DNA of 42,790 nt, taken from positions 1-42,790 of the forward strand of contig NZ_BAYE01000036.1 of assembly GCF_000685095.1 (NCBI RefSeq), written 5' to 3'. The notes under the pieces are model-generated. The model made no database searches and was not told the origin of the DNA. It worked only from the letters and a program-made list of their open reading frames with translations. How positions within the stretch are numbered: position 1 is the stretch's first letter; each line of letters opens with the position of its first letter. Position numbers and translations under genes: made by a program. This stretch comes from Paraburkholderia caledonica NBRC 102488. GTDB lineage: Bacteria > Pseudomonadota > Gammaproteobacteria > Burkholderiales > Burkholderiaceae. Positions 32,835 to 39,693 of this stretch are shown piece after piece.

Positions 32835-33196
32835 CATATTACAGCGTCAGGCCGCAGCGACCGGCGAGATGCCGCCCTCCGGTGCGTCGGCCCGCCGTGG
32901 GTGGGCGCCGGCGTCGCTCCTTCTCATGACGCTCCGTCGCCTTCGCCCGCGGCCTCTCAACAGGGGTAGGGAACCGTTACAGCGAACCTTCGCGGTCAGC
33001 TTTTTTCGCCCGTGAATTTCCGAGGACACGAACCGGTGCGGGCCGCGCGCGCGTGGTTTGGGTCTGATGGCCTCAAACTTCCTCTGAACAAGCGGAGCAT
33101 GCGCGCGTATTCCGAGACGCCGTATCCCTCAAGCTTGGTGTGTTTGTGCCGTTAGTTCATGTGGCGGGAGATTGTGAATTGACCGGTGTGGCTAGA
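32835..33196. other. Intergenic region between LexA box and VapBC-type operon
   Basis: About 360 bp without a supported gene. Nothing was found apart from short frames. Confidence 0.4.
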
Positions 33197-33219
33197 TGGA
33201 CTAATATGGGCTTAGTCCA
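33197..33219. promoter_or_regulatory. Operator of the Phd/VapC operon
   Basis: A perfect 8-bp inverted repeat (TGGACTAA and TTAGTCCA, 7-base spacer) lies 12 bp before the antitoxin start; outer CTAG tetramers extend the symmetry. It is well placed for autorepression. Confidence 0.75.
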
Positions 33220-33231
33220 CTAGGAGCAGCT

Positions 33232-33468
33232 ATGCAGACCGTCAATATCCATGAAGCGAAAACGCAGTTTTCACGGCTGGTCGATGCCGCAGCCAGCGGC
33301 GAGGAAATCGTCATCGCCAAGGCTGGCAAGCCGGCCGCCCGACTGGTACCGATGGAAAGGGCGAAGGTCACGCGGCGTTTCGGCGGCCTCAAGGGCAAGG
33401 TCCGTATTGCGGACGACTTCGATGCACCGCTCCCCGATGATGTGATCGCAACATTCGAGGGTCGTTGA
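33232..33468 (+). CDS. Phd/YefM-family antitoxin
   Basis: A 78-residue antitoxin with AGGAG about 6 bases upstream. The Phd/YefM N-terminal domain is clear: VNIHEAKTQFSRLVDAAASG, then EEIVIAKAGKPAARLVP. The acidic C-terminal end (IADDFDAPLPDDVIATFEG) should block the VapC active site. Its TGA shares a base with the toxin ATG (TGATG). It pairs with the PIN toxin that follows and should repress at 33197-33219. Confidence 0.92.
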   Translation: MQTVNIHEAKTQFSRLVDAAASGEEIVIAKAGKPAARLVPMERAKVTRRFGGLKGKVRIADDFDAPLPDDVIATFEGR

Positions 33469-33845
33469 TGCGCCTGCTTCTCGATACACACGTTTTCCTC
33501 TGGTCGGTCATGGATGACCGCAAGCTGACCAAAGCTGCGCGCAAGCTGATTCTGGAGGCTGATGAAGTGTATGTAAGCAGCGCGAGCGTCTGGGAGGCTT
33601 CGATTAAGGTCGGCCTCGGCAAACTTGAGGCCGACGTCGATATGCTCGTCACGGAAATTGAGGCCAGCGGCTTCATTGAACTGCCAGTGCGGGCCGTTCA
33701 CGCTGCGCTGGTTCGCAATCTGCCCGACATTCACCGCGATCCGTTTGACCGCCTTCTGGTTGCGCAGGCAACGTCAGAGCCGTTGCGGTTGGTGACTTCG
33801 GACGGCCATCTGGCGAAGTACACCGACCTTGTTATCACAGTGTAG
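33468..33845 (+). CDS. VapC-type PIN-domain ribonuclease toxin
   Basis: A 125-residue PIN nuclease. Acidic metal-binding residues lie in MRLLLDTHVFLW (D6), SSASVWEASIK (Glu) and DPFDRLLVAQA (Asp residues), and the order matches VapC. The type II toxin usually cleaves initiator tRNA or rRNA. It starts by coupling with the antitoxin stop. A repeated leader sequence begins at its stop codon and precedes the next small gene. Confidence 0.93.
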   Translation: MRLLLDTHVFLWSVMDDRKLTKAARKLILEADEVYVSSASVWEASIKVGLGKLEADVDMLVTEIEASGFIELPVRAVHAALVRNLPDIHRDPFDRLLVAQATSEPLRLVTSDGHLAKYTDLVITV

Positions 33846-33887
33846 GAAAAGCGCTCGCGCCTGTCGCGCGGGCCACACAGGAAAACA
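33845..33887 (+). repeat. Intercistronic leader repeat, copy A
   Basis: 43 bases beginning GGAAAAGCGCTCGCGCC at the VapC stop. They contain a GC-rich hairpin and end with AGGAAAACA, which acts as the ribosome-binding site of the next gene. Copy B at 34552-34594 is identical at 41 of 43 positions. Confidence 0.8.
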
Positions 33888-33890
33888 CTC

Positions 33891-34112
33891 ATGCAGATCA
33901 CGATCGACCTGGCCGGCGCGTCGGCCGAACAGAAAGCCCGTTTTCAGGGCGAGGCGTTCACTCAAACCATTGCCGCAGTGCGCGATGCCGTAGGCGACGC
34001 GTCGGCCACAGTCGAAGTGCATGGAGCAACGCCCTACGTTTCGTACACCGCTGCGGTCCAGAACATTGCGGACCTCGAGCGCGGCATCGCAGACGCCAAG
34101 AGCGCGAAGTAG
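33891..34112 (+). CDS. Small protein of unknown function, leader-repeat cassette 1
   Basis: A 73-residue protein (MQITIDLAGASAEQKARFQG, later VEVHGATPYVSYTAAVQNIA). It looks soluble with two helices and two strands. AGGAAAA in the repeated leader lies about 8 bases upstream. No family is recognised. It begins a run of small same-strand genes separated by short TAGGAAA-type junctions, apparently read from the Phd/VapC promoter or a local one. Confidence 0.6.
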   Translation: MQITIDLAGASAEQKARFQGEAFTQTIAAVRDAVGDASATVEVHGATPYVSYTAAVQNIADLERGIADAKSAK

Positions 34113-34127
34113 GCCACGGAAAGCAAA

Positions 34128-34547
34128 ATGGCAACTCAAGACACACGTAGCAGCGACCGCGGGACTGTCGACCAGATGTCGCAAGCACGGACGATCTGCG
34201 GAAACAATCCTTTCTTGCTGGCTGAGCTGGAAGAGTTCTTGAATCGACAACCGTCACGCGCGCAGATGCACGAGTTCATTGAAGGTCTGCGCAATCCTGA
34301 CCGGCAGAAAGAGCGCTTCGATGCCAACATTTTGCGGGTTTGCAAGTTGGTCGGGATTGACGATCCCACGCCAAGCGAGAAGCTGCTCGCTCTCCAGGTT
34401 GGACTGCAACAAGAGCAAAACGCCGCGCTGGCAGTAATCGCGAGCCGTCTCGGCTCTCAGAACAAGGGTGCAGACTCTCGACAGAGCCCGTCCGTTTTCG
34501 GGCCGCTGTTGACCGGTATGTTGCTCGGCGCAGTTGTTTCGCATTGA
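34128..34547 (+). CDS. Hypothetical protein, cassette run
   Basis: A 139-residue protein starting 15 bp after the preceding gene, with GGAAAG upstream. It is helical (NPFLLAELEEFLNRQPSRAQ, MHEFIEGLRNPDRQKERFDA, LALQVGLQQEQNAALAVIA) and ends in a short hydrophobic segment (VFGPLLTGMLLGAVVSH), perhaps a membrane tail. Not recognised. The leader repeat copy B follows 4 bases after its stop. Confidence 0.6.
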   Translation: MATQDTRSSDRGTVDQMSQARTICGNNPFLLAELEEFLNRQPSRAQMHEFIEGLRNPDRQKERFDANILRVCKLVGIDDPTPSEKLLALQVGLQQEQNAALAVIASRLGSQNKGADSRQSPSVFGPLLTGMLLGAVVSH

Positions 34548-34551
34548 CGTC

Positions 34552-34594
34552 GGAAAAGCGCTCGCGCCGGTCGCGCGGGCCAAACAGGAAAACA
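34552..34594 (+). repeat. Intercistronic leader repeat, copy B
   Basis: This is the second near-identical copy of the leader at 33845-33887, again directly after a stop codon and directly before a small gene (ATG 34600). Two substitutions separate the copies. Confidence 0.8.
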
Positions 34595-34599
34595 AGGCG

Positions 34600-34881
34600 A
34601 TGACTTTGGCTACGTTGATTATTGCGGTTGCAACGCTGCTTACGTTACTGGCTGCGGTGAGCGTAGCGCTAGTGAATCGTTGGTACGGGGAGCATTTTTC
34701 CTCAGCTGTGGAGTGCCGAAAGGTCACGGAAGCGGACGGCCAAGAGCACGATCACTATTCATTCACGGCTTCGCGCTCGAATACGTTCATCGGCCACACC
34801 GTGGGCCGAGCTTATATCGCATTCGCGGCAGTTCGCTATGACCGCTTGATGCGCAAGCGTCCGCCGGCCACCGCTATATAG
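34600..34881 (+). CDS. Small membrane protein, cassette run
   Basis: A 93-residue protein starting at 34600 (MTLATLIIAVATLLTLLAAV), with a single N-terminal membrane helix (residues 3-25) and a charged remainder (AVECRKVTEADGQEHDHYSF, RAYIAFAAVRYDRLMRK). The leader repeat and AAGG give its start; the longer frame from 34534 overlaps the repeat and is rejected. No family is recognised. Confidence 0.6.
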   Translation: MTLATLIIAVATLLTLLAAVSVALVNRWYGEHFSSAVECRKVTEADGQEHDHYSFTASRSNTFIGHTVGRAYIAFAAVRYDRLMRKRPPATAI

Positions 34882-34890
34882 GAAAGCTTT

Positions 34891-35139
34891 ATGCGATTCA
34901 TCCCCACGGTCTACTCGCAAACGGGCGGCTCCCTCCCGCGCAGCAACGAGCGCGCGAAAGCTGACTTCGTCAGACAGCACGTTCGGCACGGGTGGACTGA
35001 AAGCGATGCCGTCGCACGTTATGAACTGTGGGTTGCGGAGGCCATTGATAGCAATCCAGATATGGACGTCAACACTCATCAACAACTGGCTGACCAGGCG
35101 ATCACGCGGGCGCGTAACACGTCGCGTCCTCAGGACTAG
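34891..35139 (+). CDS. Hypothetical protein, cassette run
   Basis: An 82-residue soluble protein (MRFIPTVYSQTGGSLPRSNE, ARYELWVAEAIDSNPDMDVN). It follows the previous stop by 9 bases, with TAGGAAAG as stop and ribosome-binding site in one. Unknown family; helical overall. Its stop TAG runs into a third, diverged leader. Confidence 0.6.
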   Translation: MRFIPTVYSQTGGSLPRSNERAKADFVRQHVRHGWTESDAVARYELWVAEAIDSNPDMDVNTHQQLADQAITRARNTSRPQD

Positions 35140-35192
35140 GAAAAGCCGCGAGCGCGGCGCAACGGTACAAAGGGCGAAGAATGATGTGGTAG
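35139..35192 (+). repeat. Diverged leader (copy C) before a 3-codon ORF, probable emptied cassette
   Basis: After the stop the sequence reads GGAAAAGC, then a hairpin GCCGCG/CGCGGC, then AGGGCGAAGA and ATGATGTGGTAG (35181-35192). The layout (stop, GGAAAAGC, hairpin, ribosome-binding site, ATG) repeats that of copies A and B, but the ORF stops after three codons. It looks like a leader whose gene was deleted or replaced. Confidence 0.45.
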
Positions 35193-35267
35193 TCCGGTTT
35201 TCTGTTCCGTCATGACATTTTCTGGAAACGTATTGGTACACTTCCGGCGACGACGGGGAACGAATGC

Positions 35268-35645
35268 ATGACGACATCAGGCGAACTGTTTGAGCAGGAA
35301 TTCGAGACGTGGACGCCGGCCCAGGCGAAAGCTTTCTTTCGGGCCGGGATTGTGGACGACTTCTTCGCGACAGATATCGGTGGCGACCTGTGGGTGCTCA
35401 CGCTGATTGTCATCAGTCGTCGGGGGCGGCAAATGCAGGTTCAGTTGCGCACGGCTCGGGAGCTCGATGTGCGCAAGGTGCGTCAGTTCAAGACGCTCGA
35501 CGCCGCTGTCAGAGCCGCCGGTGAGATCGGCTTTGATGTGCGCACTATCGGCATGGCGAGGCCCGCACAACGTGCTGCCCAACGTTCAGGCAAGGCTACG
35601 CGCGTCGCACACGAGCAGCGGAGCATGTTACCGGGCGCGGACTAA
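35268..35645 (+). CDS. Hypothetical protein
   Basis: A 125-residue protein (TTSGELFEQEFETWTPAQAK). It has a strand-rich centre (DLWVLTLIVISRRGRQMQVQ LR) and a helix (KTLDAAVRAAGEIGFDVRTI), then a basic tail. GGGGAACG lies upstream; a second ATG at 35264 is out of frame. The compact alpha/beta pattern resembles small plasmid accessory proteins, but I do not recognise a family. Confidence 0.55.
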   Translation: MTTSGELFEQEFETWTPAQAKAFFRAGIVDDFFATDIGGDLWVLTLIVISRRGRQMQVQLRTARELDVRKVRQFKTLDAAVRAAGEIGFDVRTIGMARPAQRAAQRSGKATRVAHEQRSMLPGAD

Positions 35646-35691
35646 CGCCTGAGAACGTGGCTGCCCTTCTATTCCATCATCGAAATTAGGC

Positions 35692-36279
35692 ATGAAGCTG
35701 TCAAACATTTACCGTACGACCGCAGTACTCTTGAGCGTCACCCTCGTCGCCTGTAGCAGCAAGTTGGACGCAACAAAAGAAAACTATGCCGCGGCTGTGC
35801 AACGGCACCTCGATAGCACAGACGCTGTGTGTGTCGTTAGCGCGGCCCCAGCGCCGTTCCAATATGCGAACGTTCGTGTATATGAGCAGCAGCAGGCAGA
35901 CCAGCTTGTGAAAGTCGGCTTGCTGACGAAGGAGCCCACGACCGTGCGCGATTTCGGACAGACGCTGCCCGGCGCCCAATACACGCTCACCGACGCCGGC
36001 AAGAAAGCGTCCAGGGGCGTGGCGCCAGGTTTGGGGAACCGCTTCTGCGGCGGCAAGGCGAAACTGGTCGACATTGAGGCACCTTCCCTGGGCGCGAAAA
36101 GAGACGTCGGCGACAGGATATATGTTCATTATGTAGCCGAACTCGTTGAGCGACCTGCATGGGATGACGAATCGGTTCTCGTCGGTCACATCGAGCTCGC
36201 CACAACAGCCAACAATCAGTTCAAGGGCGAGACCTACCTCATGCTAACCAGCGACGGCTGGAAAGTGGCCCCGAAGTAG
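35692..36279 (+). CDS. Hypothetical lipoprotein
   Basis: A 195-residue lipoprotein with signal peptide and lipobox (VTLVAC, Cys21). The mature part has a Cys pair (AVCVVSA and NRFCGGKAK), a helix typical of a winged-type fold (VKVGLLTKEPTTVRDF, YTLTDAGKKASRGVAPG) and late strands (DRIYVHYVAELVERPAW). Some Burkholderiaceae lipoproteins with a TLTxxGK motif look like this, but I can name no function. TTAGG precedes the start by 3-7 bases, which is close. Confidence 0.65.
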   Translation: MKLSNIYRTTAVLLSVTLVACSSKLDATKENYAAAVQRHLDSTDAVCVVSAAPAPFQYANVRVYEQQQADQLVKVGLLTKEPTTVRDFGQTLPGAQYTLTDAGKKASRGVAPGLGNRFCGGKAKLVDIEAPSLGAKRDVGDRIYVHYVAELVERPAWDDESVLVGHIELATTANNQFKGETYLMLTSDGWKVAPK

Positions 36280-36322
36280 GACCGGTCGCAATGCTCCGTT
36301 CGTGAAAGCGTTAGGAACAGGG

Positions 36323-36571
36323 ATGAAACGAAGTGCCGACAACAAGAAGGTCGTCGCGGCCCGCGTCGACCCGCAGATCGAGCAGAGACTTCGGCTGCTG
36401 GCAGAAACGACGGGCCGTAAGCAGTCGTTTTTCCTGCAGCAGATCATCGAGCGTGGCATCGACGCGATGGAGGAAACGTGGCTGCCGCCGGCGACGCTCG
36501 CGAAGATCCGTACGGGCGATTTTCCGGGGTTGCAGGAGCCGGGTTTGACGCCGGATCTCTTTGAGGAATAA
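36323..36571 (+). CDS. Ribbon-helix-helix antitoxin (RelB/CopG type), toxin truncated
   Basis: An 82-residue protein starting at 36323 with AGGA and GGG upstream. VVAARVDPQIEQRLRLLAET and GRKQSFFLQQIIERGIDAME are the ribbon-helix-helix; the tail (ATLAKIRTGDFPGLQEPGL) would bind the toxin. The usual partner, a RelE toxin, should start at its stop, and the first 10-12 codons of one are there (NAYEVEFDHKA), but a repeated element cuts it off. It is therefore an orphan antitoxin. Confidence 0.75.
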   Translation: MKRSADNKKVVAARVDPQIEQRLRLLAETTGRKQSFFLQQIIERGIDAMEETWLPPATLAKIRTGDFPGLQEPGLTPDLFEE

Positions 36572-36625
36572 CGCGTACGAGGTCGAGTTTGACCATAAGG
36601 CCAATGCACACCGTCGGGCTCAGTT
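36561..36625 (+). pseudogene. RelE toxin, 5' stub
   Basis: After the antitoxin, the overlapping frame reads NAYEVEFDHKA, the typical start of a RelE toxin (xYxxEFxxxA). After about 12 codons the sequence passes into the dispersed repeat at 36623, and nothing else of the toxin can be found. Confidence 0.5.
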
Positions 36626-36752
36626 CGGCCAGCAGCCGCCGGTCGAGGTGTCTATCCAATTTGCATGGCCGAGCTCTCGTCCGCCCCCGCGCAATGGCCG
36701 GTTTTGGGCGAGCGAATTGACAGCGGTATTGCCTCAAGGCGGCCACTTTCGG
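36623..36752. repeat. Dispersed 130-bp repeat, copy 1
   Basis: This segment matches 39042-39171 in the same orientation, with about 16 differences in 130 positions by eye and no gaps. It starts GTTCGGCCAGCAGCCGCC and ends near GGCGGCCACTTTCGG. It has no gene of its own and interrupts the RelE stub. Probably a family of intergenic repeats. Confidence 0.8.
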
Positions 36753-37000
36753 TCAATCGACACGTCTGCCTAGATCGTCGACAATCGCCGTTTAGAGAAC
36801 CGAAACTCATCCAACGTCGATCGACGTTCCGAGAGCCGAAGGTTATGCTGAGTACGCCGCGGCCTTCTGACGAAGGCAAAAGGCAGTTGCGATGTCGTCA
36901 ATCTGCGAATCGAGATCCCAATTGGGATTCTGCACAGGCGAGCCAGACGCTTCCGTCGTCCCTGCGACGAGCGATGTGGCTCGCTCCTGGAGCGAATTAA
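36753..37000. other. Intergenic DNA continuing the repeat, with a 16-bp palindrome
   Basis: A perfect palindrome AACGTCGATCGACGTT lies at 36813-36828, flanked by two similar phrases (GAACCGAAACTCAT and GAGAGCCGAAGGT). A weak similarity to the DNA after the second repeat copy (GACAATC...) suggests that the repeat unit is longer than 130 bp. No gene is supported here. Confidence 0.4.
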
Positions 37001-37645
37001 TTAATTGCCGCTTACCAGATCCTTTGTCCGCTGGGCAATCGCCGACAGGCCTTTTTCCACGATCTCCTGCCAGTCGCTTGAAACCACAACTTGCTTGGAT
37101 TCGCTAACGTGAGTCTTGACGGCCTGAGAACCATGAAGAGCACCGACATCGCCTGACAACTTCAGTTCTGACTTCTGGTTAGTTTTAACTGACCAGAAGC
37201 CGGGCTGGAACCAAGCCCAGAAAGCGACTATTTGTGCATTGACCGGAGAGGCGGCGGCAAAGTTGGGATCCCCTTGCTTCACGACGATGTAGCCTGCCTC
37301 CTGAAAGCCTTTAGCCAATGCACTTTCAACGAGCCCGGAGACCGTCTTGCCTTCAGGGAGCACCACATCGCCGAGTGCCTTGCCATAAGTGTTTCTCTTT
37401 CGACCGATCGCGCGAGCTTTCGACGCATCGCTAGAATCTTCATCGGGATCGAGCGACGCCATATCGGCGCTCGGGGGCTTGACGGTGAAAGTGCGTTTGT
37501 CCTCCACTGAATCGATTCGCACATACTTCCCCGTCGCAGGATTAGTGCCTTGCGGCGCCGAGACGTCGACAGTTGTGCGACCCACCACGCATCCGGTGAG
37601 AACGGACGCCGCGAGGCTATAGATAGCAATTCGACTCAACAGCAT
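37001..37645 (-). CDS. Hypothetical lipoprotein (YajG-like layout)
   Basis: A 214-residue lipoprotein with lipobox SVLTGC (Cys19). The mature part resembles YajG-type lipoproteins in pattern: an early strand with VRIDSVEDKRTFTVKPPS, a linker, then VSGLVESALAKGFQEAGYIV and strands (AQIVAFWAWFQPGFWSV, ELKLSGDV). The end is helical (WQEIVEKGLSAIAQRTKDLV). The role is unknown. Single gene on this strand, with the promoter region to its right. The end lies beside the repeat-derived DNA. Confidence 0.7.
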   Translation of the reverse strand: MLLSRIAIYSLAASVLTGCVVGRTTVDVSAPQGTNPATGKYVRIDSVEDKRTFTVKPPSADMASLDPDEDSSDASKARAIGRKRNTYGKALGDVVLPEGKTVSGLVESALAKGFQEAGYIVVKQGDPNFAAASPVNAQIVAFWAWFQPGFWSVKTNQKSELKLSGDVGALHGSQAVKTHVSESKQVVVSSDWQEIVEKGLSAIAQRTKDLVSGN

Positions 37646-38127
37646 GCTTGTTTCCCCTGGTTAGTTTTTCTATTTGCCAAGCCAAACATTTGGCGCTGCC
37701 CGCGCCAAAGTGAATGTGCTCAAGCTGCTCTTGCGGGATCCGGAGCGTAGCCGGGATGATCGCCGCCTATATTTAACGGCCGGAACCGGGAAATCTGAAG
37801 TACCGTTCAGGGTTGGTTACCGTCGACCGTGTCGGGCAGTGACCCGCCAATGCGCGTCGTTCGACGCTCCGCCAGTCTGGTTCGGCCCGCATCCCTAAGC
37901 GGTCACTCACGGATCGACGCCGGCCCAATCAAAGCAGATGGCGGATCTTACAAACACTCACTCGGCACGAGGAAAAATGTCGCTGACGCGACCGGCGTCG
38001 CTTCTCGTGGCTATGCGACCGACCATCTGCGGATAGCGAAGTGATTGAGCGGGCGAGTGCAGCACGGCGAATTCGCCGGCTCGCCGTCCCGACTCTGCTA
38101 CAAGCATTCCTGCATCCCTGCGCTTGC
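37646..38127. other. Intergenic region, nothing recognised
   Basis: About 480 bp between two minus-strand genes. Only short unsupported frames; no repeats or clear terminator were found. Confidence 0.4.
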
Positions 38128-38786
38128 TCAGGTAATGGGCACGGACTCTCCTTCGGCGAAGAACCACGCCGCCATCGTCCGTGCCAGTTCGAGCACGACC
38201 TCCGCGTCTGTCCGGCCGGAGGACGCGCGCACGTGGAACGAATGATCTGCGTCGTCCACTACCTGCAGCGTGGCGCGTGGCCCCAGCGTTTCGACGACCG
38301 ACCTCAGCAGGTGAAGCTCGGCCAGCTTGTCGCGCGTGCCCTGCAGGAAGAGCATCGGCACCGTGACGTCCGCCAGATGCCGTGCCCGCTCCACGCCGGG
38401 CGCGCCGGCCGGGTGCAGCGGGAACGCGACGAAAGCGAGGCCACGCACGCCGTCGAGTGGGGAGATGGCTTGGGCCTGGGACGTCATGCGGCCGCCGTAC
38501 GACCTGCCGCCGGCGAAGAGCGGCAGGGCTGGCAGCTGCCGGCGGCCCTCTGCGACGGCTGCCCGCACGGCAGCATGTGCCACGGCCGGCGAGTCCACCC
38601 GCTTGAAGCCGCGCTCCATGTACGGAAACTGGTAGCGCAATGTGGCGACATGCCGACGTGCTGCATGCCCGCCCCGGCACCGTGCGCGAAGATATAAAGG
38701 GCTCGCGCGTCCTCCGGCACTCGGAGGAGCGCAGAGACCTTAGTGCCGTCGGGCAGTGCCATGGAAAGCGATTCTGGGTCGTCCAT
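38128..38786 (-). pseudogene. Alpha/beta hydrolase (KANL3/Tex30-like), internal deletion and frameshift
   Basis: Two frames together give most of a small alpha/beta hydrolase. The first (from 38786) reads MDDPESLSMALPDGTKVSAL, then LYIFAHGAGAGMQHVG. The second continues ATLRYQFPYMERGFKRVDSP, the nucleophile elbow AGGRSYGGRM (Ser), an Asp in LFLQGTRDKLAEL and a His in VDDADHSFHV. Between them, near 38645-38660, about a dozen codons that normally form the first helix after the GAGAGM loop are missing, and the frame changes. The gene is therefore inactive. The intact family is dienelactone-hydrolase-like, with esterase activity suspected. Confidence 0.75.
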
Positions 38787-39041
38787 CGTATTCAGGTCAT
38801 GTCGTTGAGGCCTTAGCGCTGATTCTGCATCAATGAGGCATCGAGGAGCGTTTGTGGCGGCCTCCGGCAAGGCATTACGCAGGCGGAGTTTGCCGGCCGA
38901 TCCATGGAGCGCGCGCCCATCGTAAACGGCGCCGCAGTCGTGATGCGTCGGTTGACGACCACGCGTCAAAGGAAGTTCTCGAAGGGCAGTTCATTTATCT
39001 GGCTCTCCCGGAAGCGTATGTCCGGCTGCAGAAAGTTCTGG

Positions 39042-39171
39042 GTTCGGCCAGGAGCCGCCGGTCGAGGCGTCTATCCACTTTGCATGCCCGAGCTCTCGTC
39101 CGTCCCTCCGCAATGGCCGGTTTCCGGCGAGCAAATTAGCAGTGGTGTTGCCTCAAGGCGGCCAATTCCGG
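39042..39171. repeat. Dispersed 130-bp repeat, copy 2
   Basis: Matches 36623-36752 at roughly 88 percent by eye, same orientation, no gaps. Located between the broken hydrolase and the esterase gene. Confidence 0.8.
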
Positions 39172-39316
39172 ACGTCCGACGTTCCTGCTGAATCGGTGAC
39201 AATCCACTGTCGCGGCGCGGCCGGCGACATAGAGGATGAAAATGTTGCGTGTCGACAATAACATCGTCAACTAGCAGTCCCGGCGGGATCCAACATCACC
39301 GCTGCTTGTGAGGCAA

Positions 39317-39416
39317 GGGTTAACACTCCAACTCCGACGGCATCCCGTCGACCGACCTTCCCCAATTGACGGAGTTAACCCTGAATTAGTCAATAGCGAA
39401 GTCATTTGCTATTGAC
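39317..39416. promoter_or_regulatory. Pair of inverted repeats upstream of the esterase
   Basis: An outer imperfect repeat (39317-39329 with 39371-39381) is followed by a perfect 9-bp repeat with a 10-base loop (39389-39416). GTTAAC occurs in both arms of the outer repeat. Operator or leader structure is possible; no regulator lies beside it. Confidence 0.35.
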
Positions 39417-39693
39417 AACTTCTCGCGGCGCAGCGACCATGGACTCTCCCCACCGCGAATTGCCTCGCGGCTCGCCGGTCTGGCACCGTCGTCTGGCCGC
39501 CTTTTTCGAAAGCTCGCACCACCCTTCCATTGTTCATCGGTGTTGGCGTGAGTCGTCGAACTGCGGGGTCCGAATAATGTTCACGTAAAGAAGGAATACA
39601 CAGCTGGTCTACACATAGGACGACTAACGAATCGGCTATGGTAATAGCGAACTACGTAGCCAGGCTTCGAATCACAACTAGACGGAGACAGAT

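Larger units (their letters stand above)
38787..39693. other. Long intergenic region with repeats
   Basis: About 900 bp. It holds the second copy of the dispersed repeat (39042-39171) and two inverted repeats: GGGTTAAC-ACTCC (39317-39329) with GGAGTTAACCC (39371-39381), one bulged base, and GTCAATAGC with GCTATTGAC (39389-39397, 39408-39416). The latter are 280-375 bp before the esterase gene and could be operators or structured RNA. No gene is supported. Confidence 0.5.
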
